A DNA stretch of 64,000 nt from JAZDFC01 sp043808235 (GTDB taxonomy: Bacteria > Bacteroidota > Ignavibacteria > Ignavibacteriales > Melioribacteraceae). A program made the position numbers and the translations under genes. Where the stretch lies: positions 186,001 through 250,000 of the forward strand of contig JAZDFC010000004.1 in NCBI GenBank assembly GCA_043808235.1, read 5' to 3'. Under the pieces are notes generated by a model. The model was not told the origin of the DNA and searched no databases. It was given only the letters and a program-made list of their open reading frames with translations. The stretch's first letter is position 1. Each line of letters begins with the position of its first letter. This document shows, piece after piece, positions 45,295 to 55,291 of the stretch.

Positions 45295-45738
45295 TTATAT
45301 ATTTATTTTCGTTGTCTCTTTAATCGTAGATAAAATAAAACTGGTAACGGTATGATTAACTCCGGGCCATGATTGTATTTTACTGAGCAATTTCTCGAGT
45401 GCTGCGGTATCTTTTACTAATGCCTTCAGCATATGCGAACCTTCGCCAAGTACCGAATAACACTCCAAAATTTCGGGAGAAGCCTTGGCATTTTCCGAGA
45501 GCTTTTCAAATTGCTTTGATGAATCCATCGAAACAAGGATATAAGCCATTATATCCAGACCGAAATGCTTTCGATTTAGTTTTGTGTAATAGCCGCTAAT
45601 TATACCATGATCTTCAAGTTTCTTCATTCGTTCGCTTAGAGACGGTAAAGATAATCCAACCGCTTCTGCAAGGGCATTTCTTTTAATCCGCCCGTTTTCC
45701 TGAAGCAGTCTCATTATTTTAATGTCTAAGTCGTCCAA
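45295..45738 (-). CDS. Lrp/AsnC-family transcriptional regulator
   Basis: A 147-residue regulator: N-terminal helix-turn-helix (LDIKIMRLLQENGRIKRNALAEAVG, residues 3-27 and on to about 60) and a C-terminal RAM ligand-binding domain (about 68-140) with AYILVSMD, ILECYSVLGEGSHML and WPGVNHTVTSFIL. Lrp/AsnC proteins sense amino acids. Being 13 bases upstream of glnA, it probably controls glutamine synthesis in response to an amino acid, but that link is positional inference. Confidence 0.92.
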   Translation of the reverse strand: MDDLDIKIMRLLQENGRIKRNALAEAVGLSLPSLSERMKKLEDHGIISGYYTKLNRKHFGLDIMAYILVSMDSSKQFEKLSENAKASPEILECYSVLGEGSHMLKALVKDTAALEKLLSKIQSWPGVNHTVTSFILSTIKETTKINI

Positions 45739-46091
45739 TCGTATGTTCCTTATTTATTAAGGTAAATTGAAAATCTTTTTCGAAAAGATAAGGCATGAAA
45801 AATATAATAGCAAATATTTTCTTTAAAATGTCGTAAATATTTTTTCAGAAATGGAAATTTCATTAGTAAAAACGGATTTGCATTCATTTGAACTTAGGAA
45901 CTGAGTTATATGAGAAATAATACCTTCGCTAAATCAAAATTAATGTCTTCAATTTGCAAAAGAGGAAGAATATTTAAAAATGCTTCCAAAATTCTTAAAC
46001 TTTAGTTTTAGGGATTCGATGATAGACTAAATATTTTTGACTTATTGATAGTTGGTTTAATAAATCACGTTCAACTTATAAGGAAAGTTTT
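45739..46091. other. Divergent intergenic region between lrp-glnA and a kinase gene
   Basis: About 350 AT-rich bases must hold promoters for both directions. The only box I can point to is TATTTTTG at 46032-46039 (plus strand). No inverted repeat was noted that would mark an operator for the Lrp-type protein. Confidence 0.45.
46032..46039 (+). promoter_or_regulatory. Candidate -7 box for the 346-residue kinase gene
   Basis: TATTTTTG matches TA-N2-TTTG and lies 53 bases before the GTG start at 46092. The -33 element is not clear. Confidence 0.35.
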
Positions 46092-47132
46092 GTGAACAGA
46101 GAATTAGTAATTATTATTGGATTGGCTGCGGCCTTTCTGCTTTTTATTGTTACGATATATATCATGAAAAAGAAGAATCTTTTGGGGGGAGCTCCAAAAT
46201 CAGAAAGAAATGGTTCTTCAGGTTCGGATGACGATAAACTTAGAAAGCTTGAAAGGGAAAATGATAAGCTCAGGGAAGAACTTGAGCAAGTCCAGGCACA
46301 GAATAGGGACATGCTTTTCAAGATCGAAAGTTTAAAATCATCGAACGTGGATTTAAAGAAACAGAAAGACTACTTAGTTGAGAATAAGAAAAAACTTTTG
46401 GAGCTTCAGAAAGAGAAAGATGATTTGTTCACAATTGTGATGCACGATATAAAAAATCCAGCTTCGGCAATCCAAAATTTTGTTAAGCTGCTTGAATCAT
46501 ACGATTTGAATGCGGTGGAACAACACCAGATAATGGAAAGTCTGGTTACCACATCATCGAGGATATTAAAACTTGCTGAAGAAGTGTCGCATGTGATGTC
46601 GGTGGAAAGCAGGCTGTTCCAGGTTAAGTACGGTAAACATAAAATTACCGATATAATCGATATCGTAAAAAAGAGATTTGAAAACATTGCGCAACAAAAA
46701 AGCATTGCAATTTACGTTCATGAAGGTATTATAACGCCCGTTGAAATGGATGCCGATAAAATTGAAGAAGTGCTGGATAACCTGGTTAGCAACGCAATAA
46801 AATTTGCGCCAATGAATTCGGCTGTGAACATAAAAGCTGGCATAAGCGAAGGCAAGCTGAATGTTGAAGTGATTGACGACGGGTATGGTTTATCACCCGA
46901 GGATATACAACGCGCATTTACAAAAGGAGCTAAACTATCGAACCGGCCTACGGGAGGGGAGAACAGCACCGGACTTGGATTGTGGATTGTAAAAAGGATT
47001 ATCGATGAGCATAAAGGACGTGTGTGGATAAAAAGTAAAAAGGGACAGGGTTCAACGTTCGCATTTCAAATTCCTGTTGCAAATACGAGGATGACAAAGG
47101 AAATTGAGCGGACAACGCGAAATGGGGGATAG
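46092..47132 (+). CDS. Membrane-anchored sensor histidine kinase
   Basis: A 346-residue kinase starting at GTG 46092, with AGGAAAG upstream. It has one N-terminal membrane segment (about 6-25), a Ser/Gly/Asp linker, a coiled coil (about 48-112), a HisKA domain with His118 (FTIVMHDIKNPAS) and an HATPase domain with N box DNLVSNAIKFAP, DDGYGLSPED and GLGLWIVKRI. No periplasmic sensor domain is present, so it would sense an internal or membrane cue, perhaps through the coiled coil. There is no adjacent response regulator (orphan kinase). A terminator follows at 47154. Confidence 0.9.
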   Translation: MNRELVIIIGLAAAFLLFIVTIYIMKKKNLLGGAPKSERNGSSGSDDDKLRKLERENDKLREELEQVQAQNRDMLFKIESLKSSNVDLKKQKDYLVENKKKLLELQKEKDDLFTIVMHDIKNPASAIQNFVKLLESYDLNAVEQHQIMESLVTTSSRILKLAEEVSHVMSVESRLFQVKYGKHKITDIIDIVKKRFENIAQQKSIAIYVHEGIITPVEMDADKIEEVLDNLVSNAIKFAPMNSAVNIKAGISEGKLNVEVIDDGYGLSPEDIQRAFTKGAKLSNRPTGGENSTGLGLWIVKRIIDEHKGRVWIKSKKGQGSTFAFQIPVANTRMTKEIERTTRNGG

Positions 47133-47153
47133 CCACGCTTTATAGAGTTTAAC

Positions 47154-47192
47154 ATCCCGGTAATCATGGGGCAGGCTGCCGGGATTTTTTTT
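47154..47192 (+). terminator. Rho-independent terminator after the orphan kinase
   Basis: Seven-base arms ATCCCGG (47154-47160) and CCGGGAT (47179-47185) with a T-run to 47192. Confidence 0.85.
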
Positions 47193-47348
47193 ATTTTCAT
47201 CTGAGTACAAGTATTAACTGCAAGGAGCAAACTCCAACTTTAGTTTCCCCGATATTGATTTCAATCAAACAACTTTTTAAGTTACAATTAACGAAATATC
47301 ATAAAACACGGCATAAGACATTACATTGTTAATTTTTTATTTATTTGA

Positions 47349-48203
47349 ATGAAAGCGAGAAAAATTAAAGGTCTGTTTAAGCTGCTGCGTTTCGAACTTC
47401 CATTCGCTGCAGGTATTTGCGTTGTACTGGGTCAGTCGTTGGCTTCAGGAAAAATTGCATCCGTTCAAATTACTGCAATAGGATTTTTTTCAGTGTTTTT
47501 TACATCCGCTGCAATATTGGTTTTAAACGACTACTTTGATGTAGAAACCGATAAAATAAATGCGCCGCACCGACCAATCGCCGCAAACGTTGTTACTAAA
47601 ACAGAGGCTTTGGCATTCGCGATAATTCTTTTCATTGCGGGATTAATTCTTGGTTATTTTATAAGCATCCCGGCTTTGATATGCACGGCTGCATTGTCGT
47701 TAATCGGATTCCTTTATAACCGGGGATTTAAGAAATACGGAGTGTATGGAAATTTAATGGTGAGTTTTTCCGTGGGAATGACATTTATTTACGGCGGTAT
47801 TACAGTTGGAATACCGTTTGATAAAGCGGTATGGTTCTTCGCCATCATTGCTTCATTGATAGATCTTGGAGAGGAAATAGCAGCCGATGCAATGGATGCG
47901 GAAGGAGATAAACTTATTGAGTCGCATTCAATTGCGATTAAATACGGTAAATCGACGGCGTTGAAAATAAGCGGTTTAATTTTCGGTACGGTTATTCTGC
48001 TAACTATTATTCCATTTGTAACCGGATGGTTCAAGCTAGTGTATTTCCTTCCATTCTCACTGATGGATGTTGCAATAGGTTACTCCACAATTAGACTAAT
48101 AAGACCGGAAGAGAGAGAAGTAAGGAAGCTAATCCGCGTGATTTATTTGAGCGGAACAATCGGACTGCTGATATTTTTGATAATGAGAGTAGCCGGATTG
48201 TAA
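47349..48203 (+). CDS. UbiA-family prenyltransferase
   Basis: An integral-membrane protein of 284 residues with eight or nine membrane segments and both Asp-rich motifs of the UbiA superfamily: LNDYFDVETD (about 58-67) and DLGEEIAADAMDAEGD (about 173-188). UbiA enzymes transfer a polyprenyl chain to an aromatic ring, a chlorophyllide, heme or glycerol phosphate. Which of these applies is not clear; the first motif followed by NAPHRPIA also fits the archaeal-type and chlorophyll-synthase-like groups. No quinone or heme pathway gene adjoins it. The outer-membrane protein gene begins 62 bases downstream. Confidence 0.88.
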   Translation: MKARKIKGLFKLLRFELPFAAGICVVLGQSLASGKIASVQITAIGFFSVFFTSAAILVLNDYFDVETDKINAPHRPIAANVVTKTEALAFAIILFIAGLILGYFISIPALICTAALSLIGFLYNRGFKKYGVYGNLMVSFSVGMTFIYGGITVGIPFDKAVWFFAIIASLIDLGEEIAADAMDAEGDKLIESHSIAIKYGKSTALKISGLIFGTVILLTIIPFVTGWFKLVYFLPFSLMDVAIGYSTIRLIRPEEREVRKLIRVIYLSGTIGLLIFLIMRVAGL

Positions 48204-48265
48204 TTAGGGATAGGAAAATCATATTCTTTTAAAAATGAATGGGAAAGTAAAAAAGGGAGGTTACA

Positions 48266-49108
48266 TTGAATAATAAGATAAATTTTTTGTTCGTTGTTCT
48301 GTTGATGTATTTTTCCACAAACAATATTTTGTCGCAAACAATGTTTTTGCAAAACATGCCGACAGATAAAGTACAGTTCGGTTTCAGATTCCTACATCCG
48401 AGCATCAAAAATCTCAATGATCAAGCAGCTTTGGCAGGAGTGTATCAATTTTCGGTAAATATCCCGCTCGGTTCGAATATAAATTTAATTGCCGAAGCCC
48501 CTTTTATGCATTATGAAGTCGGGTATGATAATCGTTACTCGAACAGCACAAGACAGGAGACGGGATTAGGAAATATTTTTTTAGGATTTCAGACAAGGGG
48601 TGCTAATCAAGCAGAATCAGCTTCTTCAATGACATTTGGATTATTTATCCCATCTGCAGAGGAAAATGTTGCAAGGTACGGGCTTTTTACAAATTATTAT
48701 GAACACATGAAATATTACCAAAATTCAATGGGATTATATTATAATTACGCTTATCACAAAAAGTATGAAAACAATTTGAAATTAGGTTTCGAAACCGGAC
48801 CGAATATTTTCATTCCCACAAGCGGTAATGAAGACGGGATTGAGTTGATATTGCATTATATTTTAACAGCCGGATATAGTATAGATAAATTTAGTGTGAA
48901 TACGGAATTTCTGGGAACAGCATTTATGACAGGAGATTTTAATAATTTTTCCGACCGGTTGCTGCACTCGATAGCATTCGGAGTTGCCTGGAAGGAAGAG
49001 ACCGTAACACCGCAGTTATTTTACATGTTTTATCTAAAAGACGGGATGAGAGATGTTGTTAATGCAGTTTTGGGAATTAAAGTAACTGTATCTCTTGAGA
49101 GAGGATAA
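48266..49108 (+). CDS. Predicted outer-membrane beta-barrel protein
   Basis: A 280-residue protein with a signal peptide (about 1-24, ending ILSQ) and alternating hydrophobic/polar strands rich in aromatic residues (KVQFGFRFLHPS, NINLIAEAPFMHYEVGY, NIFLGFQTRG, SIAFGVAWKEE), the pattern of a transmembrane beta-barrel of the transporter/porin type. I do not recognise a specific family. It lies between the UbiA gene and the third propeller kinase, 62 bases from the former. Confidence 0.7.
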   Translation: MNNKINFLFVVLLMYFSTNNILSQTMFLQNMPTDKVQFGFRFLHPSIKNLNDQAALAGVYQFSVNIPLGSNINLIAEAPFMHYEVGYDNRYSNSTRQETGLGNIFLGFQTRGANQAESASSMTFGLFIPSAEENVARYGLFTNYYEHMKYYQNSMGLYYNYAYHKKYENNLKLGFETGPNIFIPTSGNEDGIELILHYILTAGYSIDKFSVNTEFLGTAFMTGDFNNFSDRLLHSIAFGVAWKEETVTPQLFYMFYLKDGMRDVVNAVLGIKVTVSLERG

Positions 49109-49258
49109 TGATTTTTCAGCTTATCGGATTGATCTTTACTAAGAAACAAAAATAGCCGATGTATTTAAACCGATTGTGCGGTATTTTAGCGCATCGAAAT
49201 TGTATTAGTATCTGATTATAAGCTAATTTGAAATTTCTTCCCGGAGAAGAAAAAACAA

Positions 49259-52200
49259 TTGAAAATCTTCAGCTCTTGCTTTCGTTCTGCAAAAACTCTT
49301 TTTGCAATAATCTTTATTTCTCTTTTTGTCTTACTTGCCGGAGGACTTAAAGCACAATACCGTCACTTTGCGTTTGAGCGGGTTACGATTGATGACGGAC
49401 TATCCAACAGTTCAATTAATTGTATTCTTCAAACAACCGATGGATTTTTGTGGATAGCCACAAAAGATGGACTGAACCGTTTTGATGGTCAAAATTTTAA
49501 AATATTTAAACACGATCCCAACTCTGCCGCATCCTTACCGGAAAACTATGTAATGAGCTTATTTGAGAGTCGTAACGGAACATTTTGGATCGGTACATGG
49601 GGAGGCGGTTTGTGCAAATATGATCCGGTACATGAATCATTTATTAAAATAAAAACCGATATTGTGAATGATAATTATGTTCAATGTATAGATGAGGATA
49701 GTAATGGTTTTATCTGGTTCGGAACACTTACGGGAGGATTTTTTAAATATAAACCGCAATCAAAAATAACCGTCAACTTTAATTTGAACACAAATAGTGC
49801 GCTGAAGCTTATTAAAAATAACATTACCTCGCTTGTAGTAAATGCCGATAACAGCTTATGGATAGGATCATGGGGCAGCGGATTTTTCTTATTTAATGAA
49901 CAGAATAACATTGTAAAACACTTCATTCATAAAACAGGTAAAAATTCTTTATCTAATAACAATATCTGGTTTTTACAAAAAGTAGATCAAAATAATATCC
50001 TTATCAGCACGGACTATGGAGTTGATCTGTACAATGAAAACACAGATTCGTTTATTCACAATTTAAATGTTGAGAATAACTTGCAGCAATTTCTTAATTC
50101 TGCAATAAGGCAAACTTACCGGGATAGTTACGGAAGACTTTGGATTGGAACGTACGAATACCATGGGCTTTTTATGATCGAAAAAGACCGGAATGGAAAG
50201 GAGAGAATTCACCATATCATAAAAGAGGATGCAGATCCTCAGTCATTAACAATGGATCGAATTAGATGGATTTATCAGGACCGTAAAAAAAACATATGGA
50301 TTGGTACCGAAGACGGATTGAATAAACTTCCGGCAACAAAACCATTTATACAATTTGAATACTATCCTTCTCTGAAAAACAGTTTAGGTGGAAAAGTTAT
50401 AAGCGGAATCGTAGAAGGGCGCGACAGTATCCTTTGGGTAGGATTAGCCGGTTCCGGCTTTGATAAAATTGATTTAAGAAAAAATTCGATTCGGCATTAT
50501 AAATCTAATCCCGACAATCCAAACAGTTTGAATGAAGATGATGTGACGGCTATTTATGAAGACAAGTTTGGAATGATATGGATTGGTACTACTCATACAG
50601 GACTGAACAGTCTTGACCCGAAGACTAATTTATTTAAACACTTTATTTTTAGTAAAAATTATCCGGAAAGTATTGATCGGAATTGGGTACAACAAATTAT
50701 CGAAATGAAAAACGGGGAATTGCTTGTTGGTACAAATGCAGGGCTCGAAGTCTTCAATCGCAAAACTCAAACATTTTCTGTTTTCAATCCGCAAATAAAA
50801 AGAAAAAATATTTTTCCGAAAGTATTTTCAGTGAATTCACTTTTTGAAGACAAACATGAAAATCTTTGGGTTGGAACCTGGTTAGATGGACTTTTCCGTT
50901 ATGATAAAAAAAATCAAAAAATTTATCGGTACCTGCCGGATTCTAAGGATTCTTACAGTCTGAGTGCGAATAAAATCACGTGTATTATGGAGGATTCATT
51001 TGGATTTATTTGGATCGGGACACACAGCGGGGGGATCAATAAATTTGATAAATCGATGGGAAAATTTTATCGCTATTCCAAAAAAGATGGACTGCCAAAT
51101 GATGTTGTCTTTGGGATTCTTGAAGATGCAAAAGGATTTTTGTGGATAAGTACCTTGAATGGGTTGGCAAAGTTCGATCCCCGAAAAGAAAAATTTCGTA
51201 ATTACGATGTCTCCGATGGAATTATACATAATCAGTTTAATTGGCACTCAAGTTTTTTGAATAAAAACGGGCAGATGTATTTTGGTACAATCAGAGGCAT
51301 AGTCTCGTTTCATCCTGATTCCGTATTGATTGATCCCGTCCCTCCGTCTGTTGCATTAACATCATTTAAAGTTTTTGGGAAAGAGGCTGCTTTGCCGCAA
51401 TCACTCCCTGCAACAAAAGAAATTCTTCTAAATTACGATCAGAATTTTTTCTCAATTGAATTCACTGCGCTGGATTTAGCGCCAAGCCATAAGCATAAAT
51501 TCGAATATTTTCTAGAAGGAATAGATCCTGCCTGGGTTTCATCCGAACAGCGGTCAATTGCTTTTTACACCGATATTAATCCGGGCGAATACAAGTTTTA
51601 TGCAAAAGCATGTAATGCCGATGGTGTTTGGAGCTCCCCGGTTTCACTTTCCGTAATCATTTCCCCGGCATGGTGGATGACCTGGTGGATAAAAGTTATT
51701 TTTGCACTTTGTTTAATATCGCTTATATATCTTGCTTATTTGTACCGGTTAAAACATTTTTTGGCTATTCAAAATATTCGTTTAAATATTGCGGACGATC
51801 TTCACGACGAAATTGGAAGTAACTTGAGTAGTATTAGCGTGGACAGCCAAATGCTATTAAGAAGTTCTTCGTTAAATGAAACCGAACAAGAGCTTGCTTC
51901 GTACATTGGAAAAACTGCAAAAGAAACTGTAGAAACGATGCGCGATATTATCTGGTTCATTAATCCTAAAAATGATTTTGATACCGATCTGGTTATTAAA
52001 ATGAAAGAAACTGCAGCAAAACTTTTAGCCGGGATTAATTGGACGTTTAACATTTCCGGCAAGGTAAATTTAGAAAAGTATAATCTTGAAGTTAGGCGTA
52101 ATATTTTTCTAATCTATAAAGAAGTTTTAAATAATATTGTTCGCCACGCCAATGCTGAGTTTTGTTTAATTGAACTTGGCGACGCGTTTGACTCAACTAT

Positions 52201-52369
52201 TTTTACTATTAAAGATGATGGAAGCGGTTTTGATAACAGTGAAATTCATGAGAATACGGGATTACGCAGTATCAAAAGAAGAGCAAAAAAAATAAATGCT
52301 AAATTAACCATAACTAGCGAGGTTGGGAAAGGAACATTGATTAGTCTCTCCACCCCTTCCGGTAAATGA
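49259..52369 (+). CDS. Propeller sensor histidine kinase (Reg_prop, Y_Y_Y, HisKA_3)
   Basis: A 1036-residue kinase beginning at TTG 49259, with GGAG 12 bases upstream and a signal peptide ending GGLKAQ. Periplasmic regulator-propeller repeats (GLSNSSINCILQTTDGFLW and others) run to about 690, then a Y_Y_Y domain, a membrane segment (about 808-828) and a HisKA_3 domain with His849 (ADDLHDEIGSN) and HATPase motif DDGSGF, with TGLRSIKRRA as the G2 region. The partner regulator is 90 bases downstream. The genes after it encode secreted phosphatase-like proteins, the probable regulon. Confidence 0.92.
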   Translation: MKIFSSCFRSAKTLFAIIFISLFVLLAGGLKAQYRHFAFERVTIDDGLSNSSINCILQTTDGFLWIATKDGLNRFDGQNFKIFKHDPNSAASLPENYVMSLFESRNGTFWIGTWGGGLCKYDPVHESFIKIKTDIVNDNYVQCIDEDSNGFIWFGTLTGGFFKYKPQSKITVNFNLNTNSALKLIKNNITSLVVNADNSLWIGSWGSGFFLFNEQNNIVKHFIHKTGKNSLSNNNIWFLQKVDQNNILISTDYGVDLYNENTDSFIHNLNVENNLQQFLNSAIRQTYRDSYGRLWIGTYEYHGLFMIEKDRNGKERIHHIIKEDADPQSLTMDRIRWIYQDRKKNIWIGTEDGLNKLPATKPFIQFEYYPSLKNSLGGKVISGIVEGRDSILWVGLAGSGFDKIDLRKNSIRHYKSNPDNPNSLNEDDVTAIYEDKFGMIWIGTTHTGLNSLDPKTNLFKHFIFSKNYPESIDRNWVQQIIEMKNGELLVGTNAGLEVFNRKTQTFSVFNPQIKRKNIFPKVFSVNSLFEDKHENLWVGTWLDGLFRYDKKNQKIYRYLPDSKDSYSLSANKITCIMEDSFGFIWIGTHSGGINKFDKSMGKFYRYSKKDGLPNDVVFGILEDAKGFLWISTLNGLAKFDPRKEKFRNYDVSDGIIHNQFNWHSSFLNKNGQMYFGTIRGIVSFHPDSVLIDPVPPSVALTSFKVFGKEAALPQSLPATKEILLNYDQNFFSIEFTALDLAPSHKHKFEYFLEGIDPAWVSSEQRSIAFYTDINPGEYKFYAKACNADGVWSSPVSLSVIISPAWWMTWWIKVIFALCLISLIYLAYLYRLKHFLAIQNIRLNIADDLHDEIGSNLSSISVDSQMLLRSSSLNETEQELASYIGKTAKETVETMRDIIWFINPKNDFDTDLVIKMKETAAKLLAGINWTFNISGKVNLEKYNLEVRRNIFLIYKEVLNNIVRHANAEFCLIELGDAFDSTIFTIKDDGSGFDNSEIHENTGLRSIKRRAKKINAKLTITSEVGKGTLISLSTPSGK

Positions 52370-52459
52370 TTTTATTTTTAATCAAACAAACCGGAAGTAA
52401 AGAAAAATCTCTTAATTATAGGTTAGGTTTTGTAAGTACTGATTAGGAAATTGCACAAT

Positions 52460-53125
52460 ATGAACATAAGCAAAAAAAATATCGATACAAGTTTTCACAA
52501 TATCTGGTTGATTGAAGATAACGTTCAATTTAGAAGAACGATGCAATGGCTGATAAATAGAACCCCCGGAATGCAATGCACAAATGCTTTTGAATCTTGC
52601 GAAGAAGCCTTATTAAAATTTGAACATGAGGCTAATCCGGAATTAGTTTTTCTTGATATAAATCTTCCCGGCATGAACGGTATTCAGGGGATTGAAAAAA
52701 TAAAATTGATCTCGCCAGCAACGCATATTATAATTCTTACGGTTTATGACGATAACGATAAAGTGTTTGACGCTCTTTGTGCCGGTGCGTCGGGATATTT
52801 ATTAAAAGATTCGGTTCCAGAAAAAATTGTTGCCAGTGTTGAAGAAGCTCTGGCTGGCGGCGCTCCAATGAGTATGCAAATAGCTCATAAGGTATTAGAG
52901 ATTTTTAGCCGTATGAAATCTAAAAAATCCGATTACGGATTGACTGTGCGCGAAAAAGAACTTTTACAATTAATGACAAGCGGATTAACGAGGCAGCAAA
53001 TTGCCGATAAATTATTCATAAGTTTTCATACTGTTACCACCCACTTAAAAAATATTTACCACAAACTTCATGTTACAAGTAAATCCGGGGCTGTATCAAA
53101 AGTTTATAAAGAGAATATCCTTTAG
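52460..53125 (+). CDS. NarL/LuxR-family response regulator
   Basis: A 221-residue regulator from the ATG at 52460; the frame is open nine bases further to a TTG. Receiver with Glu19-Asp20, phospho-acceptor Asp66 in LVFLDINLPGM, Thr in IIILTVYDD and Lys in GYLLKDSV, then a LuxR helix-turn-helix (about 158-215; LTVREKELLQLMTSGLTRQQI). Closest in this window to the regulator at 10475. It follows the propeller kinase and precedes two T9SS cargo genes by 124 bases. Confidence 0.92.
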   Translation: MNISKKNIDTSFHNIWLIEDNVQFRRTMQWLINRTPGMQCTNAFESCEEALLKFEHEANPELVFLDINLPGMNGIQGIEKIKLISPATHIIILTVYDDNDKVFDALCAGASGYLLKDSVPEKIVASVEEALAGGAPMSMQIAHKVLEIFSRMKSKKSDYGLTVREKELLQLMTSGLTRQQIADKLFISFHTVTTHLKNIYHKLHVTSKSGAVSKVYKENIL

Positions 53126-53127
53126 AG

Positions 53128-53160
53128 CTACCCTAAAAAAATACCGCGAATGAGGGATTG
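53128..53160. promoter_or_regulatory. Separated half-sites, weak candidate regulator site
   Basis: CTACCCT (53128-53134) and AGGGATTG (53153-53160) are inverted and 18 bases apart, in the gap between the regulator and the first cargo gene. They resemble the two halves of ACTACCC-N4-GGATAGT at 10359. With this spacing the link is suggestive only. Confidence 0.25.
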
Positions 53161-53249
53161 TAACCAGCCGTCGGCCATTCTATTTTTATCAAATAAGTTA
53201 TCGTCTTTTAATAATAGTACAATTATCAAGAAAAATTTAAAGGTAAAAA

Positions 53250-55229
53250 ATGAGACGTACATCAATTATTTCTTTACTATTTGTTTTTGCACTCAACGCA
53301 TACATTTATGCGCAAGTTCCGGCACGTCAAGGCTGGTGGAAATTTGACGATGCAAGTAATCCGCTTAAGGCAGAAAATTCCGGAAACGATTTACAATTGG
53401 TAGGTACACATCAAACTATCGATGGACCCGAAACCGGAAACGGTGCAATTAAGATTGGTCCCGGAAATCATTATACAATGGAACATGGCATCCTGCCAAA
53501 CGGAGGTGGTACCCGCGTAAATGAATTTACTTTGCAATTTGATTTCCGTATACCCGAACTTAATATCTGGCATTGTTTCTTCCAGATAACAACCGACAAT
53601 AGTAATGACGGCGATTGTTTTATTAATCCCGCCGGAAACATCGGCGTTGGAGCTACCGGATATTCAGAACACCCAATTACAACTAATGAATGGTACCGGT
53701 TGGTTATTTCGGTTAAAAACGGAACACAATACAAATATTATTTGGATGGACAGTTATTTAAGGATGGAGATATTCAGGAAATAGACGGCAGATTTTCTTT
53801 TGATAATATGTTGCTTGTTTTCGCCGATGAAGATGGTGAGGACGGCGAGATTGATTGCGCAGAACTTGCAATTTGGGATCGCGCTCTTACAGCAGATGAA
53901 GTTCTGGCTTTGGGAGGTTTTCATGAGATTGATAATACTCCGCCAAATCCTGTAAGCGGTTTAACCGTAAGCACGCCGCAATATCAGAATTTAATTACCT
54001 GGACGGATGTTCCCGGTGAAACCGGTGAAGTTTATGATCTTTATTATTCGGAAAATCCGATAACTGATATTACCCGTGCAGAAGTTCTGAAATTAGGTGT
54101 TCCCGAAGACACACAAAGCGCCGATCATGTACTTCGGTCGGCAAATACCGATCAAAATTTAACTTTTTACTATGCGATTGTTTGTAAAGATTATTCCGGA
54201 AATTACTCCGACCCCTTTTTCTTAAATACTCCAACAATAAACCCCGGTAAGGGTGTTCCAACAATAAATAAAACAGCCCCTGCAAATTTTACCGCAGATG
54301 GTGATTTGACAGAATGGACCGGTTTATCGCAATTCAGAATTGTTGTTTCGGAAGGAAACGGTTTCCCGGTTGCGAACGGATCCTTTGACGGGGATGCCGA
54401 TTGCAGCATACTTGCGTATTTGGCTATGGACCATGATTACTTTTATTTTGCCGCAGATGCTACAGACGATTTTTATAGCTGGATACAAAGAGGCGATCCG
54501 TGGATGAACGACTGCATCGATTTATTTATCGGGTTGTTTGATTCTCATAATACTTATTTCACAGGTTATTCACGCGGTGCCACTCCCCATTACCAGATGC
54601 GCTTTGATGAGGAAAAGGTTACATGCGATTACAGCGACAGTTTGCTGCTAATCGGCGCTAACTATTACTTCGGTCAAAAATTTGCGTCGGGTTATATTCT
54701 TGAAGCAAAAATTCCATTTGTTGATATAGCGCGAAAACGGAATGACGGTTACGACTGGGCGGTTGATAGTATTTTTGTTCCTATGGAAGGAATGAAAATT
54801 CCTATTGATTTCTCAATTAACGATGCCGATGCAACGGGTGATAGGGAATTTATACTTGCCTTTTCTCCTTATAACGAAGATAAATCATGGGAAGATCCGT
54901 CGCGTTGGTTGTATACCTGGATTGGTAATAGTATGGTCGGCGGTATTGAGGACGTAAGCGATTTAAATAAATACAGCTTAGAACAAAATTATCCTAATCC
55001 GTTCAATCCGTCAACGAAGATTAGTTATTCACTTCAAAATCCCGAATTGGTAACACTGAAAGTTATTGACATTCTTGGTCGTGAGATAACAACTTTAGTT
55101 AATCAATATCAAACAGCGGGCAGCCATACTATAAGTTTTAATGCGAGCAACCTTGCCAGCGGAATTTACTTCTATAAAATAGAAGCAGGTTCATTCCAGA
55201 GTGTTAAGAAATTGATGTTAATTAAGTAA
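53250..55229 (+). CDS. T9SS cargo protein, LamG plus CBM9/DOMON-like domain
   Basis: A 659-residue secreted protein with signal peptide (about 1-21, ending IYAQ). A LamG-like domain (about 25-228), whose sequence is largely shared with the next gene, is followed by a fibronectin-like domain (about 232-330), a CBM9/DOMON-like domain (about 345-560; starts FTADGDLTEWTGL, then DHDYFYFAADATDD and DCIDLFIGLFD) and a sorting domain (QNYPNPFNPST). CBM9-like domains bind saccharides or heme in exported proteins. Together with the gene 62 bases downstream it forms a cargo pair with a shared N-terminal domain and different effector domains. Confidence 0.9.
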   Translation: MRRTSIISLLFVFALNAYIYAQVPARQGWWKFDDASNPLKAENSGNDLQLVGTHQTIDGPETGNGAIKIGPGNHYTMEHGILPNGGGTRVNEFTLQFDFRIPELNIWHCFFQITTDNSNDGDCFINPAGNIGVGATGYSEHPITTNEWYRLVISVKNGTQYKYYLDGQLFKDGDIQEIDGRFSFDNMLLVFADEDGEDGEIDCAELAIWDRALTADEVLALGGFHEIDNTPPNPVSGLTVSTPQYQNLITWTDVPGETGEVYDLYYSENPITDITRAEVLKLGVPEDTQSADHVLRSANTDQNLTFYYAIVCKDYSGNYSDPFFLNTPTINPGKGVPTINKTAPANFTADGDLTEWTGLSQFRIVVSEGNGFPVANGSFDGDADCSILAYLAMDHDYFYFAADATDDFYSWIQRGDPWMNDCIDLFIGLFDSHNTYFTGYSRGATPHYQMRFDEEKVTCDYSDSLLLIGANYYFGQKFASGYILEAKIPFVDIARKRNDGYDWAVDSIFVPMEGMKIPIDFSINDADATGDREFILAFSPYNEDKSWEDPSRWLYTWIGNSMVGGIEDVSDLNKYSLEQNYPNPFNPSTKISYSLQNPELVTLKVIDILGREITTLVNQYQTAGSHTISFNASNLASGIYFYKIEAGSFQSVKKLMLIK

Positions 55230-55291
55230 GCGTTGTCCTTTAAGCGGCGGATTGATTAAATGATTATTCCAAATTTCATAACAGGATTTTA

